Shown here: positions 1-6,782 of the stretch, piece after piece
Position numbering within the stretch: the stretch's first letter is position 1
Layout: every line of letters starts with the position of its first letter
DNA from: Bacillota bacterium
GTDB lineage: Bacteria; Bacillota; Clostridia; Christensenellales; CAG-138
Reading direction: 5' to 3'
NCBI GenBank assembly: GCA_023395595.1
Contig: JAEWYO010000031.1
Coordinates: 1 to 16,708 of the forward strand
Length of the DNA stretch: 16,708 nt
The notes under the pieces: generated by a model
Told to the model about the DNA's origin: nothing
The model's database searches: none
What the model saw: only the letters and a program-made list of their open reading frames with translations
Made by a program: the position numbers and the translations under genes

Positions 1-3
1 TGA

Positions 4-1344
4 TTAGCGGTTGCGCAGGAATGCGGGGACGTCCAACTTGCTCTTGGGCTTTTCCTGATAATCCCGGCGAATGTCGTTCTCGCCAAAGACCTGATCCTGC
101 CGCTGCTGCGGAATCGGCGCTGCCACCGGCTCGTCCGTCATGATTGGGCGACGGGGCGCATAGGAAGCGGAAGTGTACTGCGGCTGCATCGGCTGCGGCT
201 GACGCATCGGCTGCTGATACTGCGGCTGCGTCGGATACGGCTGCGGCTGTGCCTGCGTCGGATACGGCTGGGGTTGGGGCTGCGGCTGGGGCTGTTGCTG
301 CTGGTTTGCGCCCATGCCCGTGCTGCCATACGGCGAACGGAAGGTGCTAAACGCGCCAAAGCCCGGCACGCCCTGAATATTGCCGATGCGATCCGGGCGG
401 TCAAACCCGGTTGCGATAACAGTGATGCGCAGCGCGTCGCCCATGGCTTCGTCGATGTCCGCACCGAAGATGATGTTCGCTTCGGGATCGACGTTCTCGC
501 TGATGAGCTCTGCCGCTTCGTTGACTTCCAGCAGGCTCAGATCCGGACCGCCGGTGATGTTCATCAGCACGCCGCGCGCGCCGTTGATGCTGGTTTCGAG
601 CAGCGGGCTTTCGATGGCCTGTCTGGCCGCTTCCGCCGCGCGCTTTTCGCCGCTTGCGTTACCGATGCCCATATGCGCAAGACCCTTCTCACGCATGATC
701 GTCTTTACGTCCGCAAAGTCGAGGTTGATCATTGCAGGAACGGCGATCAGATCGGAAATGCCCTGAATACCCTGACGGAGCACATCGTCCGCAACCCGGA
801 GCGCGTCTGGTAGGCTCGCGCGGCCGACGAGGTCGATGAGTTTGTCGTTGGGGATCGTGATAAGCGTATCCACGGCAGGCTTGAGCGACGCGATGCCGAT
901 TTCGGCGTTGCGCATACGCACCTTGCCTTCAAACGTGAAGGGTTTGGTCACGACCGCGATGGTCAGGATGCCGAGTTCCTTGGCGCATTCTGCGACGATG
1001 GAGGTGGCTCCCGTTCCGGTTCCGCCGCCCATGCCGGCGGTGATGAACGCCATGTCGGTGCCGCGAAGCGCCTCCATGATCTGCTCTCTGCTCTCGTCTG
1101 CCGCTTTGCGTCCCACCTCGGGATCGGCGCCCGCGCCGAGACCCTTGGTCAGCTTCTCGCCGATCTGAATCTTGGTTGGCGCTTTCGCCAGAAACAGCGC
1201 CTGTTTATCGGTGTTGATGGCGATAAATTCCACGCCGCGCAGACCATACTGCACCATGCGGTTGATGGCGTTGCAGCCCGCTCCTCCGACGCCGATTACT
1301 TTAATCTGCGCAAAAGAGGTGTTTTCGAATTCCGGTTCAAACAT
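4..1344 (-). CDS. ftsZ: Cell division GTPase FtsZ
   Basis: Tubulin-like GTPase that polymerises into the cytokinetic Z-ring on the inner face of the membrane. The 446-residue protein is complete. Visible motifs are the N-terminal nucleotide-binding segment GVGGAGCN (18-25), the tubulin signature GGGTGTG (106-112) and the T7 catalytic loop NLDFADV (207-213). A Gln/Pro-rich linker (about 348-390) follows, then the conserved C-terminal peptide LDVPAFLRNR, which in the family docks onto FtsA and other tethers. The ATG is preceded by AGGGGG about 7 nt upstream; this site overlaps the ftsA stop, and the gap between the two genes is only 12 bp, so they are surely co-transcribed and probably translationally coupled. 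The family is unmistakable. The one oddity is a short tandem repeat in the linker. The gene ends 3 bp from the window edge, so no terminator can be seen. Confidence 0.99.
   Translation of the reverse strand: MFEPEFENTSFAQIKVIGVGGAGCNAINRMVQYGLRGVEFIAINTDKQALFLAKAPTKIQIGEKLTKGLGAGADPEVGRKAADESREQIMEALRGTDMAFITAGMGGGTGTGATSIVAECAKELGILTIAVVTKPFTFEGKVRMRNAEIGIASLKPAVDTLITIPNDKLIDLVGRASLPDALRVADDVLRQGIQGISDLIAVPAMINLDFADVKTIMREKGLAHMGIGNASGEKRAAEAARQAIESPLLETSINGARGVLMNITGGPDLSLLEVNEAAELISENVDPEANIIFGADIDEAMGDALRITVIATGFDRPDRIGNIQGVPGFGAFSTFRSPYGSTGMGANQQQQPQPQPQPQPYPTQAQPQPYPTQPQYQQPMRQPQPMQPQYTSASYAPRRPIMTDEPVAAPIPQQRQDQVFGENDIRRDYQEKPKSKLDVPAFLRNR
226..270. repeat. 27-bp-period direct repeat in the ftsZ linker
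   Basis: An 18-bp unit (ctgcgtcggatacggctg on the plus strand) occurs identically at 226-243 and 253-270, giving a 27-bp period. It encodes the repeated Pro/Gln/Tyr-rich stretches QPYPTQ of the disordered FtsZ linker. Adjacent Gln-Pro dipeptide repeats (about 270-310) continue the low-complexity tract. In-frame expansion or contraction would change linker length without touching the GTPase core. Confidence 0.85.
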
Positions 1345-1356
1345 TGTTTGTCCCCC

Positions 1357-2538
1357 TTATTTGGTAAAAAGGTTACGAAGCCTATCCACGAGCGTGCCCG
1401 GCGACGTATTGGTCACCACGTCGTCGCTCATGGCTCGTAAAACAAAATCGAGCGCTGAAAAACTGCTCGTATAATTTGGCGTATCCATATCCGCCACCCA
1501 CGGCGTATCGCGTTGAATGTTCAGCCCCAGGCCGCGTTTGAGGTAGTCGATTCCGCCTTTCATCATGGCGATTCCGCCGCCGGTGAGGTAGGTGACAGGG
1601 CTCGCCTCCGGCGAAATGCCCATCTCCTTAAGAGATGCGCGAATCATGGAGACCAGCTCCCCCGCGCGCGCTTCTAAAATTAGCTCAATCGCGGCGTGAT
1701 CCACGCGCTTTGCCCCGTTTGGCATGCGCACAATCTCCGTCGTACTCAGCGGCTCCTGCAAAAAGACGAACCGTCTTTTCACCTGCTCCGCCGTCTCTGG
1801 CGGTATATCCAGCCCGAAGGCGAGATCGCTTGTCAAATGCTTGCCGCCGATGTCAATGGTTCTTGAATCGGTCAGCGCCGCGTTCTCCACGATGGACACA
1901 TCCGTGTGCGTGTATCCAACGTCAATCAAAATCGCGGGTCGAACACGTTCTTTCTCCGGAATGATTGCCAGCGCCGCGCAAAGCTGCGTGGAGACATTCA
2001 TAGAAATCTCGATATCCAGGGGAGAGAGCGCCTGCTCCATTGCGCGGACAAACTCTTCCTGCACATACATGTGCGAAACGAGCGCGCCGAGTTCTTCGGT
2101 CTTTGCGCCCGTCGGGAGAGCGGAAGAAACCACCCCGCCGACCGTGAAAGAGACGGGCGTGCTATGCATGAGGACATATCCGCTCAGCTTGACTTTTTTG
2201 AGGGAGAGCGAAATGACATCGTCGATATCCTCCGCCATAACGCGCTTGCTCCGTCCGCCGATGGGCAGCGTGGCTTCGGTGAGGATCATCTTGCAAAAGG
2301 GAGCGGGAACGGCGATTGCGGCTTCGCGGATGCGCATGCGCGCCTCTTGCTCCGTCTTGGAGACAACTTCGACAATCGCGTTGTGTAACGAACGGTGATC
2401 CGAAAATGCCCCGGCTTGATAGCCGTTATACGGGCAGACGGAAACGCCGTGCACGGTTATGCCATCGCGATTGACAAAACTGCCGCACAGACAGACGATT
2501 TTGGAACTTCCGATGTCCAGTACCGCAGCCGGCTTCAA
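1357..2538 (-). CDS. ftsA: Cell division protein FtsA (TTG start)
   Basis: Actin-like ATPase that tethers FtsZ filaments to the membrane and recruits later divisome proteins. The 393-residue sequence has the actin/HSP70 phosphate-1 loop DIGSSK (8-13), a phosphate-2 segment IDVGYTHTDVS (205-215), the adenosine-motif glycines TGGG (319-322) and a C-terminal amphipathic helix (about 381-393, ending LVDRLRNLFTK) of the membrane-targeting type. It is somewhat shorter than the 420-440 residues usual for E. coli or B. subtilis FtsA. The best start is a TTG at 2538-2536: it has GGAGGAG six bases upstream and gives the expected N-terminus MKPAAVLDIGS. ftsZ follows after 12 bp. A sigma-A-like promoter lies immediately upstream, so the pair is probably its own transcription unit. 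Confidence 0.98.
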   Translation of the reverse strand: MKPAAVLDIGSSKIVCLCGSFVNRDGITVHGVSVCPYNGYQAGAFSDHRSLHNAIVEVVSKTEQEARMRIREAAIAVPAPFCKMILTEATLPIGGRSKRVMAEDIDDVISLSLKKVKLSGYVLMHSTPVSFTVGGVVSSALPTGAKTEELGALVSHMYVQEEFVRAMEQALSPLDIEISMNVSTQLCAALAIIPEKERVRPAILIDVGYTHTDVSIVENAALTDSRTIDIGGKHLTSDLAFGLDIPPETAEQVKRRFVFLQEPLSTTEIVRMPNGAKRVDHAAIELILEARAGELVSMIRASLKEMGISPEASPVTYLTGGGIAMMKGGIDYLKRGLGLNIQRDTPWVADMDTPNYTSSFSALDFVLRAMSDDVVTNTSPGTLVDRLRNLFTK

Positions 2539-2544
2539 TGCGGT

Positions 2545-2551
2545 CTCCTCC
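2545..2551 (-). promoter_or_regulatory. ftsA ribosome binding site supporting a TTG start
   Basis: The minus-strand sequence GGAGGAG lies six bases before a TTG codon. No ATG or GTG in this frame offers a comparable site and N-terminus, so this Shine-Dalgarno sequence decides the start of ftsA. A strong site with a weak start codon may set a fixed low FtsA:FtsZ ratio, since ftsZ has ATG; that last point is inference. Confidence 0.8.
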
Positions 2552-2577
2552 GCTTACTCTGCAACATACACTGCGAT

Positions 2578-2607
2578 ATTATATCACAGCGCAGGAAAAT
2601 GGCGCAA
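2578..2607 (-). promoter_or_regulatory. Predicted ftsAZ promoter (extended -10)
   Basis: On the minus strand the -10 box is a perfect TATAAT (2583-2578) preceded by TGA, giving an extended -10. A TTGCGC box lies 18 nt further upstream (2607-2602) and matches the first three bases of TTGACA. The predicted start near 2571 would leave a leader of about 33 nt before the ftsA TTG codon, room for its GGAGGAG site. Confidence 0.7.
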
Positions 2608-2736
2608 CCCAAGCGCATTGTTTCATAATTGTTCGTATTTCCGTCATGGTTGTGTTTTCGCGGCCTACTGCTTGCGTGTTTTCCCGCAAGGTTCCACTAT
2701 GGATGGTTCCCGCGAATCCGGCACAACCGCGCAACA

Positions 2737-3780
2737 TCACGCTTTTTTCGTATTCTCGCGCTTCGTTTTCTCCGCGTCGTGTTTGAGGCGGATGGCACGC
2801 AGTGTCATCTGGCGCACGGACTCGTTTTCCAGCAGGGAGAGCAGGCGCGTCTCTTCCTCCGCCTGCGGCGAAAACAGGCCGAGCACTCCGCGTTTTTGCG
2901 CGGCATCGCTCTCGCGATACAGCCGCAAGCACATGTCGTTTGCGGCAGCCTGATACGCCTTCTCGTTCCAGAAGAGATTGTTTTGCGCGTCGATCTTGGC
3001 GCGAAACGTGTCGTTCTTTGAAAAATCAAGCACGCCTGCATTTTGCAGTGCACGGGCTTCGTAGGTGAATTTTCCGTTGCGGTGGAGCGTTAGAAAGAGT
3101 CCGAGTGAATCGGCATCTGCAGGCGAGCCCAAGCCGTAGAACACCAGAGCGTTCTTGTGCGCTTCCCAGCCCTTTGCCGCGCCCGTATCGGCGACAATCG
3201 TTGCGCCCGCGTCGAGAAAGCGGCGGTACAGCGCGCGCCATTCCGGCAAGGGCAATTCGGCGTTCGGCAGCCCGCTGTGCACCAACACGATCACATGATC
3301 GCACTCGCACAATAGCATCCGCACGCGATCAACTGCCTGCAAGCTTAAAATATCCGCACGCCCGGCGAAGATTCCCTCCGTCTGTTCGGCGAAGCTGACG
3401 ATACCGAGACGAATGCCATTGATGCAGCGGATATACGGGCGGTTTGCCATCGCTTCCGTCTCGCCCGCACCGATTGTGCTCACGCCAATGAACCCGATCG
3501 AAGCCGCTTCGTTCTCAACGCTCCGCAAAGCGGCCAGCGAAACCAGCGACACGCCCGCCTGCGTCAGCCAAGCTGCCGCCGAGACGTCGCTTTGGTGCAA
3601 CGCGCTGATGCGTAGATCCTGCGCGTTGAGCTGCTCTTGCAGCGCATCGCTTGCAGAAAACGTACCTGCACCCGCTTCCAGCCCGCCAAGGACGAGAACA
3701 CGCGCCGTGTCCTCCACCTGCTCAGCCGATAGAATGGGTTGCGCCTCTTGCGGTTCTGTTTGGATCAGTTCTGTTGCCAT
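2737..3780 (-). CDS. CapA-fold (PGA_cap-like) protein, probably catalytically inactive
   Basis: The 347-residue protein follows the layout of the CapA/PGA_cap calcineurin-like family, named after capsule poly-gamma-glutamate biosynthesis. Matching landmarks are VSLVSLA (77-83), GAGETEAMANRP (104-115), IRLGIVSFAEQ (123-133), VIVLVHSG (163-170), FLDAGATIVAD (188-198) and VFYGLGS (213-219). The metal-site residues usual in the family look replaced: the N-terminal GD is GG (32-33), the NNH of ANNH is ALR, and the GHHPH segment becomes ADTGAAKG. Only His168 of the HWG motif remains. No signal peptide or N-terminal membrane anchor is seen, unlike typical CapA, so it is probably cytoplasmic. The C-terminus (about 300-347) is charged and helical. 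The ATG has GGAGGG six bases upstream. It sits 198 bp upstream of ftsA. Fold assignment is moderately secure; function is unknown. Confidence 0.7.
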   Translation of the reverse strand: MATELIQTEPQEAQPILSAEQVEDTARVLVLGGLEAGAGTFSASDALQEQLNAQDLRISALHQSDVSAAAWLTQAGVSLVSLAALRSVENEAASIGFIGVSTIGAGETEAMANRPYIRCINGIRLGIVSFAEQTEGIFAGRADILSLQAVDRVRMLLCECDHVIVLVHSGLPNAELPLPEWRALYRRFLDAGATIVADTGAAKGWEAHKNALVFYGLGSPADADSLGLFLTLHRNGKFTYEARALQNAGVLDFSKNDTFRAKIDAQNNLFWNEKAYQAAANDMCLRLYRESDAAQKRGVLGLFSPQAEEETRLLSLLENESVRQMTLRAIRLKHDAEKTKRENTKKA

Positions 3781-3843
3781 GATAACCCTCCGTCCGTCGC
3801 ATCCTGCGCAGACTGCATTGTCTTGTTATTGCGTCTCACTTCG

Positions 3844-3872
3844 AGAAAACAGCGCGGAGAACACCCCGCGCT
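3844..3872 (-). terminator. Predicted intrinsic terminator after the capF-like gene
   Basis: A perfect 7-bp stem (plus-strand AGCGCGG 3851-3857 and CCGCGCT 3866-3872) with an 8-nt loop is followed on the minus strand by GTTTTCTC. It lies about 60 bp beyond the end of the capF-like gene and before the CapA-like gene. It would separate the glycan genes from the downstream ones. Confidence 0.6.
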
Positions 3873-3932
3873 CTGACATCTTTTCAACAAGTCTTTGCGA
3901 ACCAGAACGATGCCTGATTTTTCCTCCGCACC

Positions 3933-5057
3933 TTAGCCTTCCGCCGGCGAAACGTCCACGGGGACGCTGTCCGCAAGCGCGCTGTCAGAAAATTCGTTCG
4001 ACCACATCAGCGTAACGAGATCGGTCTTGCCCGTGTTCTCGATGCAGTGCGCATAGCCCACCGGAATATCGACCGCGACGTGCTTCTTTCCGCTGACGGG
4101 GTATTCGATCACGTCGTCCATATCGATCCGGCGGAATTTGATTACGCCAACACCGGAGACAACGAGAAATTTTTCCGCGCGCGTATGGTGCCAATGGTTG
4201 CCCCTCGTCATGCCGGGTTTGCAGACGTTGACCGAAATCTGTCCGCCGGTACCGAGGCGGAGAAACTCCGTTAAGCTACCGGTTTCGTCCTCCTGCATCT
4301 CCAGCGGATAGGCAAATTCCATCACCGGAAGAAAACTCAGATACGTGGCATAGAGCTTCTTGGTGAGCGGCTCGCTCATGTTCGGCAGAAGGTTTCCCTC
4401 CCGGATGCCGCGAAATGAGCGGATGCGGCCCGCGATATCACCTAGCGTCGCATGATACGACACCGGAACCACGCAATACGCGCCTTCCCGCGTGGTTTTG
4501 TCGTCCAGCAAGTCGCAGAGTGCCTCCGCCACATCGTCGATATACGCTAGATGCATCTGCGTGTTTTCGTCGTGGATCACGATCGGCAAATCGTGGGAAA
4601 CATTGTAGCAAAACGTGGCAATCACGCTGTTGTGGTTCGGCTTTGACCATTTGCCAAAGACATGCGGTAGACGAAAGACATATACCCTTGCGCCCGTCTC
4701 GTGCGCATAGAGGTCGAGGAGCTCCTCGCCCGCCTTCTTGCTGCGTCCGTAGAGGTTCGGCAGCGCCGCTTGTGTGGAGCTCGCGAGCATTACGGGACAG
4801 CGGTTTTTGTGTTTATTGAGCTGACGCAAGAGTGTATCGGTGAGGCCAAAGTCACCGCGCATGGATTCGTCCTGCTGGCGAGTGTGGTTGGTTCCGGCGA
4901 GGTGGTAGACAAAGTTGCACTCGGCGCAATACCGCTCTAGGAGATCGGCGGGCGCGTCCGCATCCAACGTCAGCAGGTCGTTTTGCCCCCGCGAACGCAG
5001 CGCGATGATCAGGTTTTTGCCAATGAACCCCTCGGCCCCCGTGATCAGTATTTTCAT
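3933..5057 (-). CDS. CapF/WbjC/FnlB-like UDP-sugar reductase (SDR plus cupin)
   Basis: Bifunctional nucleotide-sugar enzyme of the UDP-N-acetyl-L-fucosamine route. In characterised homologues (CapF, WbjC, FnlB) it epimerises and reduces the 4-keto sugar made by CapE to a UDP-6-deoxy-talosamine derivative, which CapG then converts to UDP-L-FucNAc. The 374 residues match CapF length. The N-terminal Rossmann domain has GAEGFIG (7-13), a Ser pair (93-94) and YGRSK (103-107), the SDR Tyr-x3-Lys pair. The C-terminal domain from about 255 is a cupin with candidate metal ligands His288, His290, Glu295 and His337. The start is ATG with GGGAG about 10 nt upstream, inside a duplicated leader repeat. The next gene upstream is a WbuB-like glycosyltransferase, the usual partner. 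CapE and CapG homologues are not in the window. The exact sugar product is inferred from the family. Confidence 0.9.
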   Translation of the reverse strand: MKILITGAEGFIGKNLIIALRSRGQNDLLTLDADAPADLLERYCAECNFVYHLAGTNHTRQQDESMRGDFGLTDTLLRQLNKHKNRCPVMLASSTQAALPNLYGRSKKAGEELLDLYAHETGARVYVFRLPHVFGKWSKPNHNSVIATFCYNVSHDLPIVIHDENTQMHLAYIDDVAEALCDLLDDKTTREGAYCVVPVSYHATLGDIAGRIRSFRGIREGNLLPNMSEPLTKKLYATYLSFLPVMEFAYPLEMQEDETGSLTEFLRLGTGGQISVNVCKPGMTRGNHWHHTRAEKFLVVSGVGVIKFRRIDMDDVIEYPVSGKKHVAVDIPVGYAHCIENTGKTDLVTLMWSNEFSDSALADSVPVDVSPAEG

Positions 5058-5059
5058 AT

Positions 5060-5209
5060 GCGCCTAACTCCCGTGTTCCAATCCCGTCTGTTCGTGCCCA
5101 ACAAGTCTATCGGTAATGGCAATTCCGCCGCGCTGCGCGCGGGGAATGCCTAAAGGGTTTGCGCCTAACTCCCGTGAACAGTCCTGTCTGTTCGTGCCCA
5201 ACCAATCTT
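5060..5209. repeat. Duplicated ~49-bp leader repeat upstream of the capF-like gene
   Basis: Two copies in the same orientation, at 5060-5108 and 5161-5209, share gcgcctaactcccgtg, then tgtctgttcgtgcccaac after a short variable middle with one single-base gap; they lie about 100 bp apart. The copy next to the gene carries the GGGAG ribosome binding site of the capF-like gene (minus strand). The distal copy also contains a small inverted repeat, GAACAG (5176-5181) with CTGTTC (5188-5193). A long hairpin lies between the copies. No transposase is nearby. It may be a local leader duplication or two members of a dispersed intergenic repeat family. Confidence 0.85.
5118..5150. repeat. Long imperfect hairpin between the leader repeats
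   Basis: An inverted repeat of about 14 bp per arm (GGCA-TTCC-CCGCGC paired with GCGCGG-GGAA-TGCC) encloses a TGC loop and carries two single-base bulges on the left arm. Neither strand has a T-run directly after it, so it is not a standard intrinsic terminator. It resembles a REP/BIME-type palindrome or an mRNA-stabilising or pausing structure between the glycosyltransferase and capF-like genes. Confidence 0.75.
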
Positions 5210-5301
5210 CTATCTAAAAAATCTTTGTCTTAACCTATTTTTACTCTCTCAAATATTCTTTGTTGTTTTTTTGCCTGCGCCGCAGGCGCGCAAACTCCCA
5301 A

Positions 5302-6525
5302 TTACTTCACCCAATCGAAATAAGCACGGGTGGCCTGCTCCCGCGCGGCATGCTCACAGGCATAGTTCCTTGCGCGTGCACCGAGCTCACTCAGCGGAAC
5401 CGTACTGGCATGCAGCCGCAGAATCGCGTCCGCCATCTCCTGCGGTTCGCCGGGTGTAATGCACAACCCGAAGCTCTCGTGCTCAATCGACCTTGCCCAT
5501 TCGCTGCCCGCCTCCGCGCTGACGATCACCGGCCGACCCGCCGCAAGCGCAAGCTGCGTTTCGCTCGGCACCGCAATGCGCGTCATGCCTTTCTTCAGCG
5601 GCACAAGCACCACATCCGCAAGGGAATATATCCGTGCGGTCTGCGCCGAAGAAAGCAGCGGAAAGAGCAGCACATTTTCAATCTGCTCCCGCTCAATCCG
5701 GTTTGCCACATGATCCCGCAGCGAACCATCGCCAAAGACGAGGATACGGATATCGGATTCGTTCTTGAGCAGCTTTGCCGCGTCCAGAATTACATCCGGT
5801 TCCTGCGAAAAACCGAGCGTGCCCGCATAGACGGCATAGAATCCTTCCCGCGGCAGATTCAATTCGTCAAAGAGTGCATTCTCTTCGCGTTGAATCGGCT
5901 GTATGGTCTGCGTGTCCGCCCAGTTCGGGATGACCGCAATCTTGTGCGGCTCAATGCCGCGCGCAACCAAGGTACGCTTCATTTCGTCCGACAGCGTAAT
6001 AAACGCGCTGTTCTTGCGATAGATATGCTGCTCCATCCGGCGGCAAAAGCGCACGAACGGGTGCCATTCGGTATAGGTGCCCGCAGCGACGAGGTTGTCG
6101 GGAAAAATCTCTTGCAGGATGTAGACCGTCCGCGCCCGGCGGCTGAGCCGCGCGCCGACAAGGCCGAGGTAAGCCGGCAGACTGCACAGAATATAGACAT
6201 CCGCTTTGAGCTTCTTCGCCGCGCGATAGATCGCCATCGTGTTTTGCAGGGCGCGGAGCGCGCGCTCCGGCAGCTTTGCGCCTCTGCGCGCCTTTTGCCC
6301 AACGCGCTGGATATGATAGCCCTCCGGCGCGGTTTCATCCCGGCGCGTAAAAAATGCCGCGCGTTCCTCTTCATTGAGTCCATGCCCCGGCAATTTGGTA
6401 ACGACGCTCACCCGCGCGCCATAGCGGCAGAAATCTTCCGCAAGATCGGCATAGAGGTGCGTTATCGGCGTGACTTCCGGCACAAAATGCGTCGAAATCA
6501 GCGCAATATGCAGTTGTTGTTCCAT
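5302..6525 (-). CDS. WbuB-like family 4 glycosyltransferase
   Basis: Predicted GT-B retaining glycosyltransferase (GT4 family, WbuB-like) that transfers a sugar from a nucleotide donor to a lipid-linked or polysaccharide acceptor at the cytoplasmic membrane face. The 407-residue protein begins MEQQLHIALISTHFVPE. Its C-terminal half has the GT4 landmarks VIPNWAD, VYAGTLGFSQEPD, FGDGS and the donor-site region PSETQLALAAGRPVI. The frame stays open upstream to 6642, but ATG at 6525 is preferred: it has GAGGGG about 9 nt upstream, it aligns with GT4 N-termini, and a strong promoter overlaps 6643-6671, so the upstream codons would not be transcribed. In known clusters WbuB follows the UDP-L-FucNAc genes and uses that donor. 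The neighbouring CapF-like gene fits this, but donor specificity is inferred. Confidence 0.9.
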   Translation of the reverse strand: MEQQLHIALISTHFVPEVTPITHLYADLAEDFCRYGARVSVVTKLPGHGLNEEERAAFFTRRDETAPEGYHIQRVGQKARRGAKLPERALRALQNTMAIYRAAKKLKADVYILCSLPAYLGLVGARLSRRARTVYILQEIFPDNLVAAGTYTEWHPFVRFCRRMEQHIYRKNSAFITLSDEMKRTLVARGIEPHKIAVIPNWADTQTIQPIQREENALFDELNLPREGFYAVYAGTLGFSQEPDVILDAAKLLKNESDIRILVFGDGSLRDHVANRIEREQIENVLLFPLLSSAQTARIYSLADVVLVPLKKGMTRIAVPSETQLALAAGRPVIVSAEAGSEWARSIEHESFGLCITPGEPQEMADAILRLHASTVPLSELGARARNYACEHAAREQATRAYFDWVK

Positions 6526-6562
6526 CCTCGCAGCCCCTCTCGCCCAAAGCCTTCTATCCTTC

Positions 6563-6595
6563 TTGTCCGCGGCGAAAAAACCGCAAGCCGGACAA
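6563..6595 (-). promoter_or_regulatory. Stem-loop in the glycosyltransferase leader
   Basis: TTGTCCG (6563-6569) pairs perfectly with CGGACAA (6589-6595), enclosing a 19-nt loop that contains a nested GCGG/CCGC pair. On the minus strand the loop contains six consecutive T, so an alternative fold could in principle terminate. It lies between the predicted start of transcription near 6636 and the ATG at 6525. Its role is unknown; an attenuator or stability element is possible. Confidence 0.45.
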
Positions 6596-6642
6596 AAATT
6601 CCCAATCCCGTAAACGGGCCTATTCCCCCGCTTATAGCGCAA

Positions 6643-6671
6643 ATTTTACCATGCAAGCGCGAGGGTGTCAA
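6643..6671 (-). promoter_or_regulatory. Strong sigma-A-type promoter for the glycosyltransferase
   Basis: The minus strand carries a perfect -35 TTGACA (6671-6666), a 17-nt spacer ending TGG (extended -10 form) and a -10 TAAAAT (6648-6643). This is the closest match to consensus in the window. Predicted initiation near 6636 leaves a leader of about 110 nt and rules out the longer upstream start of the glycosyltransferase frame. Confidence 0.8.
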
Positions 6672-6730
6672 TCAAACCCGCTTGCGCGCAAACACGCGGG
6701 AAACAAAGATCAATTGACCCGTTTCTTTGC

Positions 6731-6763
6731 AAACAAAAGAGCGGAGGAACTCGGTTCCCCCGC
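6731..6763 (-). terminator. Intrinsic terminator after the BTAD regulator
   Basis: A 10-bp stem with one mismatch (plus-strand GCGGAGGAAC 6741-6750 and GTTCCCCCGC 6754-6763) and a TCG loop is followed on the minus strand by TCTTTTGTTT. It starts 20 bp beyond the regulator stop codon, so the regulator and the glycosyltransferase are separate transcription units. Confidence 0.75.
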
Positions 6764-6782
6764 CCGCACATTTGTGGTGTGA

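Noticed and set aside
2671..2690. CTTGCG/CGCAAG hairpin after the CapA-like gene as a terminator
   Set aside because: The stem is only 6 bp and no T-run follows on the minus strand.
5060..5209. CRISPR array
   Set aside because: There are only two imperfect repeats with one long palindromic spacer, and no cas gene.
5273..5287. GC hairpin beside a T-run as terminator of the glycosyltransferase
   Set aside because: On the transcribed (minus) strand the run after the stem is A, not T, so it cannot act as an intrinsic terminator for this gene.
6526..6642. N-terminal extension of the glycosyltransferase to an ATG at 6642
   Set aside because: The -10 box of a near-consensus promoter covers 6643-6648, so the upstream codons would lie before or at the transcription start; family alignment and the ribosome site favour 6525.
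5260..6717. Long plus-strand open frame (485 codons) opposite the glycosyltransferase
   Set aside because: It is antisense to a clear GT4 gene, its translation is Arg/His-rich with no recognisable motif, and it is best explained as a mirror of the GC-rich codon pattern.
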